Origin: Galerina marginata
Taxonomy: Eukaryota > Basidiomycota > Agaricomycetes > Agaricales > Galerinaceae
Length of the DNA stretch: 64,000 nt
Assembly (NCBI GenBank): GCA_023014335.1
Contig: JAECYW010000003.1
Span: 1,550,001 to 1,614,000, forward strand
Reading direction: 5' to 3'
In this document: positions 23,026 through 34,558 of the stretch, piece by piece
Layout of the letters: every line of letters begins with the position of its first letter
Numbering within the stretch: position 1 is the first letter of the stretch
Notes under the pieces: model-generated
The model's input: the letters and a program-made list of their open reading frames with translations, nothing else
What the model was told of the DNA's origin: nothing
Database searches by the model: none
Position numbers and translations under genes: made by a program

Positions 23026-25212
23026 TCACTTGTTCCTCGTCGACGAATCAACCATCTTCCATCCCGTCACAAGAGTCCTACGAATACTGCCCAATCCAGG
23101 TTCTGCCGTTCCGTCACTGTCGGCTGAGCGGTATTCTGGTTCTTTGGTTAAGTCTTTGGCATGGCGGCGGTCAGATGGCGCGAACGGCTGGTTCCTAATG
23201 AATCATGGTTTAAACTATTTGAGACCTGACAGTGCCGGGTAACGCGAAGATCCTAAGACGCACCACTTTGTGAAAATGTATTCCGAAAGGTCAGGGTTTA
23301 CGTGCTGTATCGAACTAGTCAGAAATCGAATCGGTTCCAATCAGAAAAGACGCACAGCGGTGATCTGATGCAGTTCTCTCTGGATACTGAGACAGAAATA
23401 ATCAAGATCTGTTTAGAAAGCTTTGGTGAGCCCTTGAAAAACGCATCAAAACTAGTTAATACCCAAATCGTTCAAGTCGTAATTGAACGGATTTTCACTG
23501 TCGAGGGCCACTCAATCAAAGTTGATTAAAACGTCGCAATAAAGACCCACATTTCTTGTCCAATTTCGAGGAATCCAAGGAGCAAGAACGAAGAAAAAGC
23601 CGTTGCCGGAATGGTAATTACGCCGTAAGCGCCGTAGATTTGAAACTTGTATTCATGTGAGCTGGCTCGTATACAGTTTGCAGTCGACACCATCACCTAC
23701 CGGAAGCAATGCGAGGTAAATCCTAGAAGAAAAGCAATGAACATGTGAAGTACACGGAAATCAAACAGCAAGGTACCAAAGCGACATCCTTAGGTGAGCT
23801 TGATATGCGAACGGCAGGGGAGTATTACAGATTCTCTCCAAGTTGGAGACCGTGTCTTGGAGAAGAAAGATGTTGTTCGTGATGCCGGAGGCGATCGAGG
23901 GTTGTATTAAATTGTTTTTCATAAGCCCTATACATCGACTGAGACAAAGACCCAGTAACAAGAGAGAAGAAAAGAACTTGCAACCAGAATAGCTACGAAA
24001 CGTTGGTCATCCGAGTTGGAGCGAAAGGACAGGGACGCACTTACTTTGACAGTACCAGCGAAATTTCAAGTGGTATAATACTCTCTACCACGTCTGCGTA
24101 CGCCTTCCTCCTCCTCACTCTAACCTCACTAGGCTTGGTCCGAGTGACAACTCTGAAGAACCACCGGAAGAGCCTCAATAACGGGATGTGGTCGTACATC
24201 GAGAGTTGTGGTGGATTCCTGGCGGGTCTTAACGGGATTTCGCTCTCGAGTTGGGGCAGCAGTGCCTCTGGGTTGAAGGAGTTAGAACGCTTACGCGAAC
24301 CTGAGGCGCCGCTGCTGACGTCCCCAAGGGTTTTCTCCCTCTCATGGTCAATCTTGGGCTCTGCATCCGGGATTACCTTCGGAGTGAAGCCTCCGATTCC
24401 TTCAGGAAGATGCCACAAGGGGAGCCTTTCTGCCTCATCGATCCCAGTTTGAGGGGATTGATTGGCGTATCGGGGTAGAAATGAGATCAAGGGATATAGA
24501 TCTTCATAGTATACACCTTGTTCACCCCGGAGAAGATGCTATGAAGGATTGAGACTTGCTAAAAGTTCTTGTGAACTTGAAAATGTGATGTTCATACCTT
24601 GACAGAAACCGACCAAGCTTGTATCTAGCGATTTTGAGGATCAAATTCACGTATTACTCACTGAACCAGAATGTGCTCACAAGGTTAATCATACTTTTCT
24701 TTTCGATGACGCATTGCAGAGGAGTTGAGCCAGCGAGAGTTGGTCGATCGGTCGGTACATGTACCCAAATCTATAACGAGCAAATAAGAGAAAAACCTTT
24801 AAATCGATAACAAAAATACCATCTGCGCAAGATTCTTCGAAGCAACAATGATGCTGGTCCACATCTTCCTCCCATCCTGATACCTGCACAATCGTGAAGG
24901 ACTACAGGTAGAATTAGGCAAAGGTCAACATACCTCTCATACGCGGAAGATGTCCTGAATGAGATCACAAGACCAAGGACGAGACCAAGGACAGTCAACA
25001 GCTGGTTTGAAACTCCTAAATCCACACTGGTCTTCTCCGATACAAGGACGACCACTGCAAAAATTGTTAGATTCAGATAGCCTACAATTAGAGGACTTAC
25101 TTGTCGCGATCAGAGTAAAAAGCAAGACCCCGAGCCAGATATCATCTATAACAGTGGCAGAAAGCTTTTTTGCCGTCCATCTTCCATGAAAGAGCGGATT
25201 TTTGGCCGCCAT
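23026..25212 (-). CDS. Bestrophin-like (UPF0187/RFP-TM) anion channel, copy A, 494 aa
   Basis: Fourteen exons close exactly in phase: 25212-25101, 25054-24934, 24883-24820, 24770-24681, 24624-24598, 24538-24045, 23992-23982, 23927-23777, 23722-23701, 23645-23551, 23497-23463, 23408-23356, 23304-23264 and 23194-23026. The protein begins MAAKNPLFHGRWTAKKL and has VLGLVLGLVISFRTSSAYERY (bestrophin-like core), then YQDGRKMW, the VKHLLRGEQGVYYEDLYPLIS motif, SNLERICNTPLPFAYQAHLR, LLLGFLEIGQE, NPFNYDLNDLDLDYFC and WNQPFAPSDRRHAKDL. A charged disordered insert in exon 6 carries PEALLPQLESEIPLRPARNP. It should be a pentameric chloride or anion channel of the plasma or an organelle membrane. Exon 7 is an 11-nt microexon followed by a GC-AG intron (GCAAGT at 23981). 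Copy B at 61577-63722 is its paralogue. Confidence 0.9.
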
Positions 25213-26348
25213 CCTTCAAGGACTGCGGAGAAACGGTCTACGAGTTCGAGAAAAGGACTGCGACGTCGAGTCGGACGAAAAGGAGTAGTAAGATGTGAGT
25301 GAGTGAGAACAAGTCCCACGTCAAGTTGAGAGAGACCATTTTCTAGGAAATCAGCCGTCCTCATGTCCGGAACGTGATGTTGAAGTAATTAAAGACGGAA
25401 GGTGACAGAAATGCTCGGAGAATGCGTGGTATAAGCCTGGACCAGCATAAACCTTCTGCACAAGAACAAAACCCGTGTTCATCGAGTCCATTTCATTATA
25501 CGGGAGAGTAAGAGTGGTCAGGTGTCAGCAGTGGGAACGGCAAGCGCAAGGCCTCCTGGATACTGCGTGATCAGGCAGTACCGATATTTTCGCAGTGTTC
25601 GCAGTAGGTTATGCGATGCTTTCCTTTAATCAGCTCTCTTGACCGATATCGTATTGCCACATGAGGTTGCATTGAAAAGAACTCGAGGCGCTGGAGTAGT
25701 GGGATCATGATGGCAAGCCACAGGCCACAGGCCAGGATGAAAGTGAACGAACCGGGGTTAGCCGCTTTGTTGAAGTCCTCCCGACTACACCATATTGACC
25801 TGCTTTCAGTTATACTAGTGAACTTCATCATATCCCAAGGCCCTGCTTCAAGCTCTTCTGCTTCTCCGTTTTCGTGAGATAGTAAAAGATGTGGATATCT
25901 TCAGCCGTCACAGGCTGTCTGCCATGCTCCACTGCTACTTGAGTATGATCAACCACTCTTAGCAATGGTCGGACATCGAAGACCCATGCTCACTAGCTCA
26001 CCTTCACTATATCCCAACCGCGCGCGCCTACTTTGGAGCACCCAGATTTGCTCTGGATGATTGGATTGAAGAGTTCGAGTCCATCAGGTCGAAAATCCGA
26101 AAACTATCTGCGGAGCTGGCGCGCCGGAGATTGGGTTCCCCAACCCCGTATGTCGCGGTTCGCCGACAAAAACACGAACCGAAAAGCAAGTTTAGCCGCT
26201 AGCTTCGTGGCAGTCCGGGCTTCTCTGACAAGGAACATGTGAATGTGATGACGAGTCCGTCTGGGTTGATTATCTTAAAGGAACTTTCTGCGATTTGCAT
26301 GGTACCATGGTCATTTCTGCCCCCACGTAAACTCTTCAATTAGCGACC
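25213..26348. other. Intergenic between divergent genes
   Basis: This holds the promoter of bestrophin-like copy A (leftward) and of the GH105-like gene (rightward). Short ORFs at 25571-25831 (minus) and 26033-26242 (plus) have no supporting motif or splice partners. A minus-strand stretch around 25860-25910 reads IHIFYYLTKTEKQKS, vaguely like part of a DUF6534 protein, but too short to call. Confidence 0.4.
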
Positions 26349-27689
26349 ATGTATATCTATCGACGCGCCTTTCAATTGGCATTTACCATCACGCTCCTTA
26401 CTTCCCATATCTCGGCCTCGAACCACCCTACTTCAACAGCTATACCCTTTTCGCCAGGTTTTGACATCAACGCAGTGCTCGCTCGCGCCACTTCCCTGCC
26501 ATCACACTCTTGGGAGTTTGGAACAGCATCGGAGGCTCTCCTGGAGCTTTTTGACGCGCCTGTCGCGGTTTTCGGCGCCCATCCCTTTCCTGTACCCACC
26601 GTAACTCCAGGCAAATCCCCGTCCTTGACCTATGCAAAAGAGAAGATTGTCATTGGGGTACCACCGAATGGTCTGAGTGACGGAGACGGCGCAGTTGGCG
26701 ATCCGGCAAGCTTGGGTGTAAGCGCGGTGTTGTTAGGCAAGACCGACGCGTCATTCGCAGCGGCGGCGAAGGCGGAGGCGCAATACGTCCTTAACCAGGC
26801 GCCAAAATGGCCCAACGGCGCTATCTCCCATCGAGTCATGTATGCAGAACTCTGGTGAGGACGACGTTGATTATTCCAGACGCGTAACCAAGCTTACCCC
26901 ACTTTTTCTTCATCGGGAAGGGCTGACTTCATGTACATGGCACCCCCATTCCTTGCTTATTATGGGGTAGCCTCGAATAATGCCACCATCCTTCAAATCG
27001 CAGTAGAGCAGTGTTTGTTATACAGACAAGCGCTCCTGGCGAATACAACATCAATAACTGCGACTCCTCCGAATACCCACCCTGCCTCTGCTTCAGGCCT
27101 TTGGACTCACATTCTTGGTCCAGTTAATATGGATCCAGGAATATGGTCCACCGGAAACGCTTGGGCAGCAGCTGGGGCTATGCGCGTCCTCGCCACAGTT
27201 GCCAAAGCGCCGACATCCCTGGTCGCAAAATCGGGTGGAAAAGCCTGGACCCAAAAAGCCATCGGGTCTCTTGTGGGGTTAATAAGCGAAATTTTGAACG
27301 CTGGCATACACGCGTCGCCTGACCAAGGTCTCCTCCGAAATTACCTGGACGACACCACCTGGTTCGGCGAAACCTCAGGCAGCGCGCTACTTGCCAGTGT
27401 CGCCTACCGCCTCTCCACTTTTTGCTCCTTACAAAAGACATGCCCGCTTTCCAAAGGCGCTACTCAGAATTACATACTTTGGGCCGAACACATTCGACAC
27501 ACCTTTGGCACCAATGATCATATCTCCGCCAACGGCACCGCAACGCCCGCTGTGAACCCACTCGGATGGGGAGATCGCACGCCATATACAGCCGGCAGCC
27601 CGGAAGGTCAAAACTTCGTGATCTTGATGTACGCAGCATGGCGAGATTGTGTTGTAGCTGGAATCCCCGGTTGCAAAGCCCCGTTGTAA
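26349..27689 (+). CDS. Secreted six-hairpin glycosidase, GH105-like, 424 aa
   Basis: Two exons, 26349-26854 and 26921-27689, with a 66-nt GT-AG intron in phase 2 that restores a Trp codon. The N-terminus MYIYRRAFQLAFTITLLTSHISAS is a signal peptide. Downstream are SHRVMYAELWADFMYMAPPF, LAYYGV, then IWSTGNAWAAAGAMRVLATV and a C-terminal GQNFVILMYAAWRDC. These are the landmarks of the alpha/alpha six-hairpin fold of fungal unsaturated rhamnogalacturonyl-hydrolase-like (GH105-type) secreted proteins. Potential N-glycosylation sites are present (NNATI, NTTS, NGTA). It probably trims oligosaccharides from plant pectin outside the cell, but the exact substrate cannot be read from sequence. The catalytic Asp was not assigned with certainty. 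Confidence 0.85.
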
Positions 27690-27978
27690 AATGGCAACAT
27701 ATTCAAGAAAAAGCCTGTCCTTAATTAAAATACCCGCCCATATCCCTGTTTCTTGTCGTCGCCCGGTCGTTGAATGAATTATTGATATTATTCTGCACAC
27801 CTGTTGTCATACAATGTAAAATAGTAGTATGGTACTGAGCCGAACTGAGTTACTGATAAATTAAACCATGTCCTTGGAAATCGTAGTTTCCTCTTCCTCG
27901 GATTCAGATATGGGAAAAACACCTAATTTGGCTACTTGGTTTTTCTGAGATGTATCCTTAATAGGCCGACACAGAGTA

Positions 27979-29542
27979 TTAGCAGGGAGCTGCAGCCAGA
28001 GGAGGCACAAGGCTTACAAGGTATAGAGCCTTGTTTCCGCTCATCCCCTCTCTCGCATTCATCATCTCGATCCCTATAGGCTATGGGAGATTAGAAGAAA
28101 AATGTGTCAGAATTTGCACATCATAAGGAAAGTTATTGAAAGAGATTCACCTGGTCATTGGTACTAAAAGACGTATCCTGACCAAGACCCTTTCGCCCGC
28201 GAAAGAAGGAACCCCGGTGCATCTCTTCTCTCATTTCTCTCCGTGCATTAAGACTGGTAAACATCGTAAGTATTAGTCGATGGGCACCCAGTTGTGAACT
28301 TCGGTAACATACGCAGATAACAAGCTGTTAGAATACACTGCATAAAGTTTTAGCTTTGGCACTCTGGCGATAAAGGGCATGACTACTTACATTTTGCAAT
28401 GAAGGTGTACACCCCGAGCCAAATTACTAAAATTCAAAAATGTGAAGCTATAAACAAGCGGAAGGCATCTTGGATAACGCACGGTTTGCGGGCATGGTTT
28501 GAAGCTAAAATTTGATTTTTGAGCATCATAAATCTTCTTAATAACCGTGATGTACGTACGCATATGACAAGACCGACTGCCACAACACTACGAGGATTAG
28601 AATACAAGCTGCTTCAAGGAAAATATAGCATACCTGGTGAACAAGCCGGAACCTAGAATATCCTTTCAGCGTCGATTTTTGAAAGAGGTGCATGGCCCAC
28701 TTACGGATGGTATAAGTGACGAGACGATTGATAATTCCAGATATCCTACAATTCTGGATGTCAGATTCACACTACCACTAAGCATGAATGAAAAGATACA
28801 TACCGCACCATCGCCTCCCCCCGCTTCTTCGTCAAATAGTAGAGCATAGAACCGGCGATGACAACGTCCACAGTCGCGCTTACAATGAATGTCGTCGAGA
28901 CCAGCCATCCAACTTGATGGCGATAATCCTCGAGGGTGGTGCTGGTAAAGCCGACCACGGTCAGGTAGATAGTCGCACAGAACCGAAGGGTAGATATCAT
29001 GACGCAAAACCCTCCGATGTATTTGTAAGGGCCAGGGAAGAGTCTGGCGAGCCTCAGCGCAAAGAACGCCTGAGGGACATTGTTAGTGGTGGCCGGCCAA
29101 AGGACGATTGGTGAGGCTTACCTGCACAAGCAAGGTAATTGCCCCTCCGAATACGATGGCAACTGTAATTCCGTTGAAGGTTCCGAGCAACTGGGGTTCT
29201 CCGTACAGCGTAATTGTCGACCGGTAAACGTCATAGCTAATCCCAAGAGTATGTCCAATTTCCAAAAGCCTGCATTCAATTTATTCAACAAAATGGGCAG
29301 ATGTTGTAAGAGCACCGGTCCATACCAAACCCCAGCAACCTTGGGAAAAGGTAAGCCACGAATATGCACGAAATATGAGTATGGCGTACCAGTAATTTAT
29401 TTCCCCATCCATCTTCGGTGTATGTGTCATAGTAATTATACGCCTGGAGAGACACTATACCGAAGAGAAATACACCAAAGAGCGAGCCAATTTGCAAAGC
29501 ACCGATGGTGTCGCTGAGGTCGACATAGATATAGGAGGACAT
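27979..29542 (-). CDS. DUF6534-family multi-pass membrane protein, 312 aa
   Basis: Eleven exons close in phase: 29542-29390, 29339-29326, 29269-29122, 29069-28804, 28745-28705, 28652-28634, 28587-28556, 28426-28391, 28337-28313, 28253-28151 and 28080-27979. Recognisable parts are MSSYIYVDLSDTIGALQIGS, LFGIVSLQAYNYY, KLLVAGVWLLEIGHT, FFALRLARLFPG, STTFIVSATVDVVIAGSMLYYL, and IAKLYSNSLLSALNARRE. This is the layout of the agaricomycete DUF6534 proteins, with about seven hydrophobic helices. The function is unknown; a receptor-like topology is often discussed. Exon 2 is only 14 nt. Exons 5-8 are short and exon 7-8 boundaries are less certain. If the last intron is retained, the protein ends at 28133 instead. 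Confidence 0.82.
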
Positions 29543-32274
29543 CTTCGATGGGCTCGGCCGCAAGTCCAAGGTACCGCAGAACAAGTACTCGGGGTATAAT
29601 TTTGGGACTGGCCACTACTCGTCTTATATTACAAACTTGATACCGACATGCCATAAGATGTGCTGAAATGACGGTCTCTAAAGGAGAACGAGCACATATC
29701 TCTCTACAGATGTTGCGGCGATGATAAGTGGTCGACTGCCTAACGCCCTTGAAATTCTTAATTAGACATTTAATAATAACCGAAAGGAGGATCAATACAT
29801 ACCTCCACAAGGCCTGTGTAGGCATGACAGAGTGCGCCCAGAATAAACTGATGACTATCTTTAGCTGTCTTCCCAGCTACAGAGGGTAGAACCTGGCGAC
29901 TTCCGAGTCCTCACAAGTGCATGGTTGGACGAGTGATAGCAATGCCATTCTTTTGAACTCGAGCGTCCAAGTTTGTGGGCAAACAGTCTATGGTATGACA
30001 ATTTGTTGAGCGACTTTCGTGTCTATTCATCGAAAAGGTTGGTGCATTTACAGCGGATTAAAGGGGAGCACTGAGATCCAGTGGAATTTGAGAGATGATA
30101 TTTGCGACTGTCATCGGTGCCATGGAGGCCTCACTCCTTGCTCATGTCAATCTCAGGCACACGAGCAACCACCCTCGGCAGCGCTATGTCAGAGACGAGT
30201 TTGAGTTATTCAAAAGCGACGAAGAGTAGAGAGAAAGTAATTCCAAGGGTCTGCTGTTGGGGCAAGGTCCAGTTCAAGTTGTGCTGTGGTTGGTGCTACT
30301 TACATAATCGAAGTTCTTCCCACGGCGCTTCAGCCGCCGCGGCTTGGCCGCGGCTAGACTTCTTCCTAATCCTCCTCGTCCTAGAAATCGTTATTTGGTC
30401 GTTGCTTCTTCCCATCTATCATAGAAACAAAACGAACCCCAGTTCATAATATCTAGCTCACTACCAATATCTAGACATCATCATGGCGAACACAAACGCC
30501 ACTGGCAAGCAAACCACCCACTGGCGCTTGACATCCTAGCGAGCTGGCCGCAGGTCGGATACCCCATCAGTGATGTTGGTCAGAAGGTATTCAACCCGCT
30601 AAAACAACGCTCGTCACCGTTGGAGAATGTTCTGATGTCGGGGCAATTCGGCGGCGCCGACTTATAAGCATTCCCAGCACCAGCACTTCCAGTCTTCTTG
30701 GATTCCCCTTTTTTCCTTAAGTCTCTCACCTGTTCGCGAAACGCGACCCCCCCTAGAGACTATAAAGGGCAAAAAATCTGTTTGATTGTCGCTTTTAGCA
30801 AGCTGAGGGCACTGCATCTACGGAGTGGTCAAGAAATACGATGTGGGCGATGATAACTTAGTTCCTAAAACTGCAACTCAACACCAGCGTCTTTGCCTAA
30901 CAGGAAAGTTTTGCCCAGTGCCATGTGTACCTTACACCGTGTACTGACGGCAGACATTCAGAAAATTAAAGCCATTGCTGCCATTTATATGCAGGTGAAC
31001 GGCTGACTGACAATATCGAGCAATACCCCCAAATCAGTGGCGTTTGTTCACTTCACCACTCGGCACAACTTTGATCCTCTCTGCGGACAAGCTGCGGACT
31101 CTTCAACGAGGTAAGTTGAAATGTCCTTGAACGGCTCAGTATCGTTATAGCAGTCTCCACCAGAACTCAAGGCCGGACAGAGTTGGCCAGATGATACTGC
31201 GACGGTTCCATCAAGTGAACTTCGACTTTGCGGTGCCTTAGGGTGCCTTATTGTAAGTATTAAGGGGAAATGCGGGAGCTCCAGTATTGTCGGACTACGT
31301 CACAGAGCAACATCTCCGACATTGCAAGAGAGCGGCTAGCATATACGACTTTCCGCGACCATCACCGCATCTACATGTAGAGCAGTCAGTCATTATCTGC
31401 AATTTATATTTCAATCGATGCCAGCAGTAGGTGGATCCGATATCCCGTCTAAAGACGAAGCGCCATGCCTCCGGGAGACAGGGGAATATCTCCATGTCCT
31501 CGATGGCCATACGGCCTATAAACGTGTCAGGTGGGCTTTGCTTGAATCCAGGACCAGTTTCGATAATGTCAAATGAATGAAGCCCATTAAATTCCTTGAT
31601 CATCTGGAGTCTGGACAAAAACAGTGAAGGAAACATCCAAGGACTCCTAGGAATAAGCTTACGTACCTGGGATTTACTCGGCTGGTGTGGCCAGACTCCA
31701 GTGGTGTGCATGGCAAATACGAGTCCTGGTTTAATTTATTTAACCATATAGACATGAATATCTGGTATGTAATAGGGTGAACCTGTTTATTTTTCGGCAG
31801 AAAATTCTGGTTTGAACCGATTCCGAGCACACATTATTCACTCGGTCTTCTCAGAGAAAGTCGACAAACTCATCCACATTGACGGACAAGATGAAGAGGC
31901 AAAGAAACAAAGAAAAGAGCGGATGTGAATGCCTGAGCTCGAGATACTGCCCATTCTAAATGTATTACCTAGACACAACAGGGCGTACTAGAGAGCGAGT
32001 TAGCTACAATGGATAGGAAGTAGGTAATGAACAAAGAAACTCAAGTCCTCAGCTTCAGAACGATGAAGGTGAGAACTGAGGAATGAATGTGCAAAGCGCC
32101 CCATATGTATGGAATGCGTAGCCACATGATTTGACTTGTGAAGAGATGTTCGAGAGAGAAAAAGAGAATAAAATAAAAGAAAAGCGAATATCCTACTTGG
32201 ATGGCTAAGAAGAGCAGCTGCCCACAGGTTGAAGTCTGCCAGAGCAACTGTTCAGTTATGACACTCGCACCCAT
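29543..32274. other. Gene-poor stretch with possible coding remnants
   Basis: A 44-codon ORF at 30095-30229 (plus) reads MIFATVIGAMEASLLAHVNL and ends FELFKSDEE; it could be a last exon of something lost. A second fragment near 30510-30665 (plus) reads LALDILASWPQVGYPISDVG and is out of frame with the ATG at 30483. The minus-strand ORF 31295-31711 contains a plausible but unrecognised stretch, FNGLHSFDIIETGPGFKQSP. None could be assembled into a gene. The right end should hold the 3' UTR of the PPR gene. Confidence 0.4.
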
Positions 32275-33981
32275 TCAGTATCGACCATTACAAGAGCACT
32301 TCCCATCCTGCATAATATGTACTCTCGACCTATCCCAATGGTGGATCGAGATGGATTCCAGGACCGTAATTTGTTTGGACGCCTCATGACAAGCCCCACA
32401 TATCCGCAGGTTCTTCCGTAGTACAACATGGCTCATGCCTTGTGTGATTGCGTACGCCAACGCAAGTTTCTCGCTATGTTGGCATTGGATAGACTCATCA
32501 CTGACACCACATCCCGCCAGCCAAAGGCTCCATTCCTTAAGCTTCCGGTGGATGGCGCTTGAGGCATGGGACAACTCCGGCGGGATCTCCCTGACATGAA
32601 ATACATGTGTCTTGCCATTGCCCATCGACAGTGTCACAGCACCCCGCTCCTTCGCAAGCCCTTTCCCCAAACGCTCTTGTTGCAGGCGGGACGCGGCAGA
32701 CACATCTCCACAGGCCTTGTGCACATCCGACATCAGGACGTAGGCCGACGCGAGCTGCTCTGGCGAACCAAGCCTCTTCACCGCGTCGAATGCCATCTGC
32801 GCGACAGGTAAATTCTTGAAATGCCGACAAGGACCAAGTACCGTCATCCACATCACGTCGTCTTCTCCGATGTTGTTTTGGCTCTTGGCACGTTCGATGA
32901 TGGCCAGGGCGGATGTAAAGTCACCACTTCGTGCGTACGCGTCTACGAGTGCGGTGTATGATCGGATATTCGCGACGGCAGGCTGACGATTGTCGGCCTC
33001 GATTTGATCCATCAAGGCGCGGGCGGCGTCGACATTGCCCGAGTGAGAACAGGCGGTGAGAGCGGCGGTCAACATGTGGGAGTTGAAGGAAGAGGGAGGG
33101 ATGTTCTTGATGAGCGCGAGGACCTCGTCGTCGGCGCCGTGGGCGGCGAGTATGGACAGCATGCTGCCGGTGACGATGGGAAGGTGGGCGATACCGGCGT
33201 TCTTGGCGTCCTCCCAGACCTGTCGTGCCACCGCCATGTTGCCAGTTCGGCCACAGAGAAGGAGGTACTGGGCAGTCACATAACGTAGCTCATGATCATC
33301 GGCCTTTGCATGGCGGCGCGGCGCAGCCCACTGCCATAATTTTCTTGCCAGGTCGAATTCGTGGCGTGCGTTGCACGTCTTGAGCAATACACCGATAACG
33401 CGGGGATCTAGATCGTGCGGACAGGGCTGCTGGAAAAGTTGGTTCATGAGGCGGGTTTCCTCGTCATAGTCGATGTCGCTGTGGATTACGCGGGCGTAGT
33501 CAGTAGGAATGAGCGGTATGCCTCTGGCGACGAGGAGACGGAAGGCGTTGATGGCGACTGGGCTGTTTTTGTGCTTGGATGCATTCCCGAGGACAGCACG
33601 AAAGACTCCTTCATGGATATGGGGGATGTTCTCGGGAGGAATGCGGGCGAGGAGGTCACCGGCGAGTTGAGGGTCATTGACAGAGGGACCAGCACTGACT
33701 TGGGCGGCGGCAGCAAGGAGTTGCCAGGGAACGGTGTCGTTGAACCTGCAGGCGCCTTCATTGACGAGTTCGCGTACTTCCCTTGAATCGTTGGCCTTGC
33801 GTACAAGGCCGGTCAAGAAACCACCACCGACATATCCATCTCGTTCTTCTGCGAGGTCCACATACTTGAGCAAACCCTTCCGCAGTGGACGTCCAGACGA
33901 GTGTAAAAAGGCTCGTGGGCAGACTGATGCTGGCCTCGGCAACGGTGGGCGTAGGACGCTGCGTGCGACGCGCCCAAGCAT
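32275..33981 (-). CDS. PPR protein with plant-type E and DYW deaminase domains, 568 aa
   Basis: Intronless. The N-terminus MLGRVARSVLRPPLPRP is Arg-rich without acidic residues, as in a mitochondrial presequence. Helical PPR-type repeats span about 80-410 (for example TAALTACSHSGNVDAARALM and SYTALVDAYARSGDFTSAL). Residues 375-446 match the plant L/S/E1 layout (DDVMWMTVLGPCRHFKN; SAYVLMSDVHKACGDVSAAS). Residues 450-463 (LSMGNGKTHVFHVR) match the E2/PG-box region. The DYW domain is 502-568: H502-S-E504, C528-G-A-C531 (catalytic zinc set), H532, H555, C562-S-C564 (second zinc set), ending NGRY instead of DYW. By family knowledge this domain is a cytidine deaminase for organellar C-to-U RNA editing. 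Activity in this fungus is inference. Confidence 0.92.
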   Translation of the reverse strand: MLGRVARSVLRPPLPRPASVCPRAFLHSSGRPLRKGLLKYVDLAEERDGYVGGGFLTGLVRKANDSREVRELVNEGACRFNDTVPWQLLAAAAQVSAGPSVNDPQLAGDLLARIPPENIPHIHEGVFRAVLGNASKHKNSPVAINAFRLLVARGIPLIPTDYARVIHSDIDYDEETRLMNQLFQQPCPHDLDPRVIGVLLKTCNARHEFDLARKLWQWAAPRRHAKADDHELRYVTAQYLLLCGRTGNMAVARQVWEDAKNAGIAHLPIVTGSMLSILAAHGADDEVLALIKNIPPSSFNSHMLTAALTACSHSGNVDAARALMDQIEADNRQPAVANIRSYTALVDAYARSGDFTSALAIIERAKSQNNIGEDDVMWMTVLGPCRHFKNLPVAQMAFDAVKRLGSPEQLASAYVLMSDVHKACGDVSAASRLQQERLGKGLAKERGAVTLSMGNGKTHVFHVREIPPELSHASSAIHRKLKEWSLWLAGCGVSDESIQCQHSEKLALAYAITQGMSHVVLRKNLRICGACHEASKQITVLESISIHHWDRSRVHIMQDGKCSCNGRY

Positions 33982-34558
33982 CGCCCTTGTGTTTCCGTCT
34001 TCCTAATTTAATACTATCATCATCAGACAAAACCTAATGTGAGGACGAGGCCTGGAGGCTGGAGAGGAATGATGTCGTCCAGATGAAAGAGAAGTCGGTT
34101 GACTAAGCTGACTGGCCGCTGATCACCAAATCCAGATAGATACCTTTGAAAGGTCAGCTTCGAAGGTCAGTTTTCAGTCGAGAGTCGACAATACATCGCT
34201 AAGGATTCTCTGTTACAAAACAGTCGTACAGAGTACAGAGGAGCCGGGTTTTTACAAACTAAGATTCGGAAACATATTATCCTCTACTAATCAGCACCAA
34301 ATAAGTTACTACCGAAATCCCAAAAAAGCGTGAAATGATTGTATGGAAGCCAGAATGAATTGAAGGGTATAGAAAAGATAAGGAGCGACGGAATATCACA
34401 ATTGTTCTGTGATGATCGAATGTAAGTAGAACTGTGGGTTATTAATCCATTGACTGCATTCATGCAGCTGAGATCGGTGAGGATCTTGGCACTTCGGACC
34501 TAGCCATACAAACATACTCAGATTAAGAGACAAAGTCGACTTCGATGGTGAACATATC
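33982..34558. other. Promoter of the PPR gene and 3' end of the SLATT gene
   Basis: This 577-bp region lies between two co-oriented minus-strand genes. It is AT-rich in its right half. No gene is seen. Confidence 0.5.

Noticed and set aside
25571..25910. Possible DUF6534-like fragment on the minus strand
   Set aside because: Only about 15 residues resemble the family, with no neighbouring exons. The match is too short to separate from chance.
33004..33786. Plus-strand ORFs with a plausible amino-acid mix
   Set aside because: They are antisense to the PPR-DYW gene, which is one uninterrupted 568-codon frame with clear domains.
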